This document shows positions 62,753 to 64,000 of a stretch of 64,000 nt of DNA, piece after piece. Position 1 is the first letter of the stretch, and the number at the start of each line of letters is the position of its first letter. The position numbers and the translations under genes were made by a program. The stretch is taken from positions 1 to 64,000 of the forward strand of contig NZ_CAMPHV010000009.1 of assembly GCF_946886105.1 (NCBI RefSeq). Reading direction: 5' to 3'. The stretch is from an uncultured Pseudomonas sp. Lineage in GTDB: Bacteria > Pseudomonadota > Gammaproteobacteria > Pseudomonadales > Pseudomonadaceae. Under the pieces are notes generated by a model that saw only the letters and a list, made by a program, of their open reading frames with translations, was not told the DNA's origin and searched no databases.

Positions 62753-64000
62753 GTGCCCGACGCCATTCTGCGCCTCGCCCTGCCCTCGCCGCTACGCCGC
62801 CTGTTCGACTACCGCGCCCCTCCCGGCGTACCGCGTAGTGCACTGCAGCCCGGCGTGCGCCTGCGCGTGCCATTCGGCAAGCGCGAGCTGATCGGCATCC
62901 TGGTCGAGCTGGCCGAACACAGCGAGGTACCGGCGGAGAAACTCAAACCGGCACTGCAACTGCTCGATGCACGCTCGCCACTGCCTCCGGCGCTGTTCAA
63001 GCTGTGCCTGTGGACCGCGCAGTATTACCAGCACAGCCTCGGCGACACCCTCAGTTGGGCGCTGCCGGTGTTGTTGCGCCAGGGCGAGCCGGCCGAGGCC
63101 CGGCAAGCGCGCTTCTGGTGCCTGGCCGAAGGCGCACAGCTGGACGACCCGCGCCTGAACCGCGCACCGCGCCAGCGTGACGCATTGAAAACCATCGCCC
63201 AGCATCCCCATGGCGTTGCCCATCAGTTGCTCAGCACGCTGCAGCTGCACAAGGGCAGCCTCGATCTGCTGCTGGAGAAAGGCCTGGTGGAGATCCAGGT
63301 ACGCCGACACGCTGCCAGCGCGCGCGCCGCCAACTGGCTGGCGCAACCGGAATTGCCGCTGAACGCAGAGCAGCGCGCCGCGGCCGAGGCGATTCGCTCG
63401 GGCTTCGGCAGCTTCAACGCATTCCTCCTCGCCGGCGTGACCGGCAGCGGCAAGACCGAGGTCTACCTGCAACTGATCCGCGAAACCCTGGAAGCCGGCA
63501 AGCAGGCGCTGGTGCTGATCCCCGAGATCAACCTCGGCCCACAGACCCTGGCGCGCTTCGAGCAGCGTTTCAACGCCCGCATCGCCCTGCTGCATTCCGC
63601 GGTCAACGACCGCGAGCGTCTGGATGCCTGGCTCGCCGCGCGCGACGGCGAGGCGGACATCATCATCGGCACCCGTTCGGCGCTGTTCACCCCGATGCAG
63701 CGCCCTGGGCTGATTATCATCGACGAAGAACACGATGCCTCCTATAAGCAGCAGGAAGGCCTGCGCTATCACGCCCGCGACCTGGCACTGGTGCGCGCGC
63801 GCCAGGAAAACATCCCGATTTTGCTCGGCTCCGCCACGCCCTCCCTGGAAAGCCTGCATAACGCCCACAGCGGTCGCTATGCCCTGCTGCACTTGCGCGA
63901 GCGAGCCGGCGGCGCCAAACAACCGCGCTTCTTGCGCCTGGACGTGAAAAGCCGCCCGCTGGATTCCGGCATCTCCGGCCCGATGCAGCAAGCCATCGCC
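62753..64000 (+). CDS. priA: Primosomal helicase PriA (5' part, runs off the window)
   Basis: The first 416 codons of the replication-restart helicase, continuing past the right edge. The N-terminal 3'-DNA-binding domain starts MPDAILRLALPSPLRRLFDYRAP; the helicase core has Walker A GVTGSGKT (starting about residue 228), Walker B IIDEEHD (about 322-328) and motif III LLGSATPS. The start is GTG 62753 with AGGAG (62738-62742) ten bases upstream. The zinc-binding Cys cluster lies beyond the edge. No in-frame stop occurs. Confidence 0.96.
   Translation, partial: MPDAILRLALPSPLRRLFDYRAPPGVPRSALQPGVRLRVPFGKRELIGILVELAEHSEVPAEKLKPALQLLDARSPLPPALFKLCLWTAQYYQHSLGDTLSWALPVLLRQGEPAEARQARFWCLAEGAQLDDPRLNRAPRQRDALKTIAQHPHGVAHQLLSTLQLHKGSLDLLLEKGLVEIQVRRHAASARAANWLAQPELPLNAEQRAAAEAIRSGFGSFNAFLLAGVTGSGKTEVYLQLIRETLEAGKQALVLIPEINLGPQTLARFEQRFNARIALLHSAVNDRERLDAWLAARDGEADIIIGTRSALFTPMQRPGLIIIDEEHDASYKQQEGLRYHARDLALVRARQENIPILLGSATPSLESLHNAHSGRYALLHLRERAGGAKQPRFLRLDVKSRPLDSGISGPMQQAIA

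Overview
The window reads as one stretch of a Pseudomonas (Pseudomonadaceae) chromosome: high GC, long genes on both strands, and a gene order that, from memory, follows the P. aeruginosa PA5020-PA5050 neighbourhood (cvrA, mscK, selO, tauE, usp, parA, hemE, gltDB, damX, aroB, aroK, pilQPONM, ponA, maeB, rpmE, priA). I see no rRNA, tRNA, CRISPR array, integrase or transposase. The species cannot be fixed from this sequence.

Left part (1-18,831), mostly core genes: tail of an acyl-CoA dehydrogenase, a K+/H+ antiporter (cvrA/nhaP2), a large MscK/MscM-type mechanosensitive channel, the AMPylase SelO, a secreted lipase with its dedicated foldase, a YgeA-type Asp/Glu racemase, a TauE/SafE exporter, a Rid-family protein, an SLC13/TrkA-C permease, an alpha/beta hydrolase, a LysR regulator divergent from trxC, a hotdog thioesterase, a tandem universal stress protein and an orphan ParA. 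The TauE and SLC13 genes share a palindrome-containing promoter with identical spacing, suggesting a common regulator.

Middle (about 18,950-40,200), accessory: a 19-kb, almost fully overlapping operon-like run encoding an aryl-polyene (xanthomonadin/APE-type) pathway, inserted between parA and hemE. It holds a chain-length-factor-like KS, acyltransferases, two ACPs, an AMP ligase fused to a dehydratase, a glycosyltransferase, an aromatic ammonia lyase, a thioesterase, a LolA-like protein, an MMPL exporter, a CPA2 antiporter, a flavin halogenase-like enzyme, a methyltransferase, a lipoprotein, KS/DH/KR/KS, and probably two small exported proteins. The expected logic is: ammonia lyase makes an aryl-acrylate starter, the ligase loads it on an ACP, the type II PKS extends it to a polyene, tailoring enzymes halogenate or methylate it, and the acyltransferase/MMPL/LolA group lipidates and moves it to the outer membrane. 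The unusual points are the halogenase-like enzyme, the Phe-His selectivity pair in the ammonia lyase, and dispersed repeats that sit only at gene junctions; one of them has replaced the start of the LolA-like gene.

Right part (40,279-64,000), core: hemE, the gltB-gltD glutamate synthase genes, the pilMNOPQ-aroK-aroB-damX unit for type IV pili, shikimate and cell division, divergent ponA (PBP1a), malic enzyme, an M48 lipoprotein protease, a thermonuclease-like protein, rpmE, and the first 416 codons of priA, which runs off the window.

Dispersed REP-like elements of several families (GTAGCCCGGAT, GTAGGTTGG, GTTACTTTCTCTTTGC hairpin) mark many intergenic regions.
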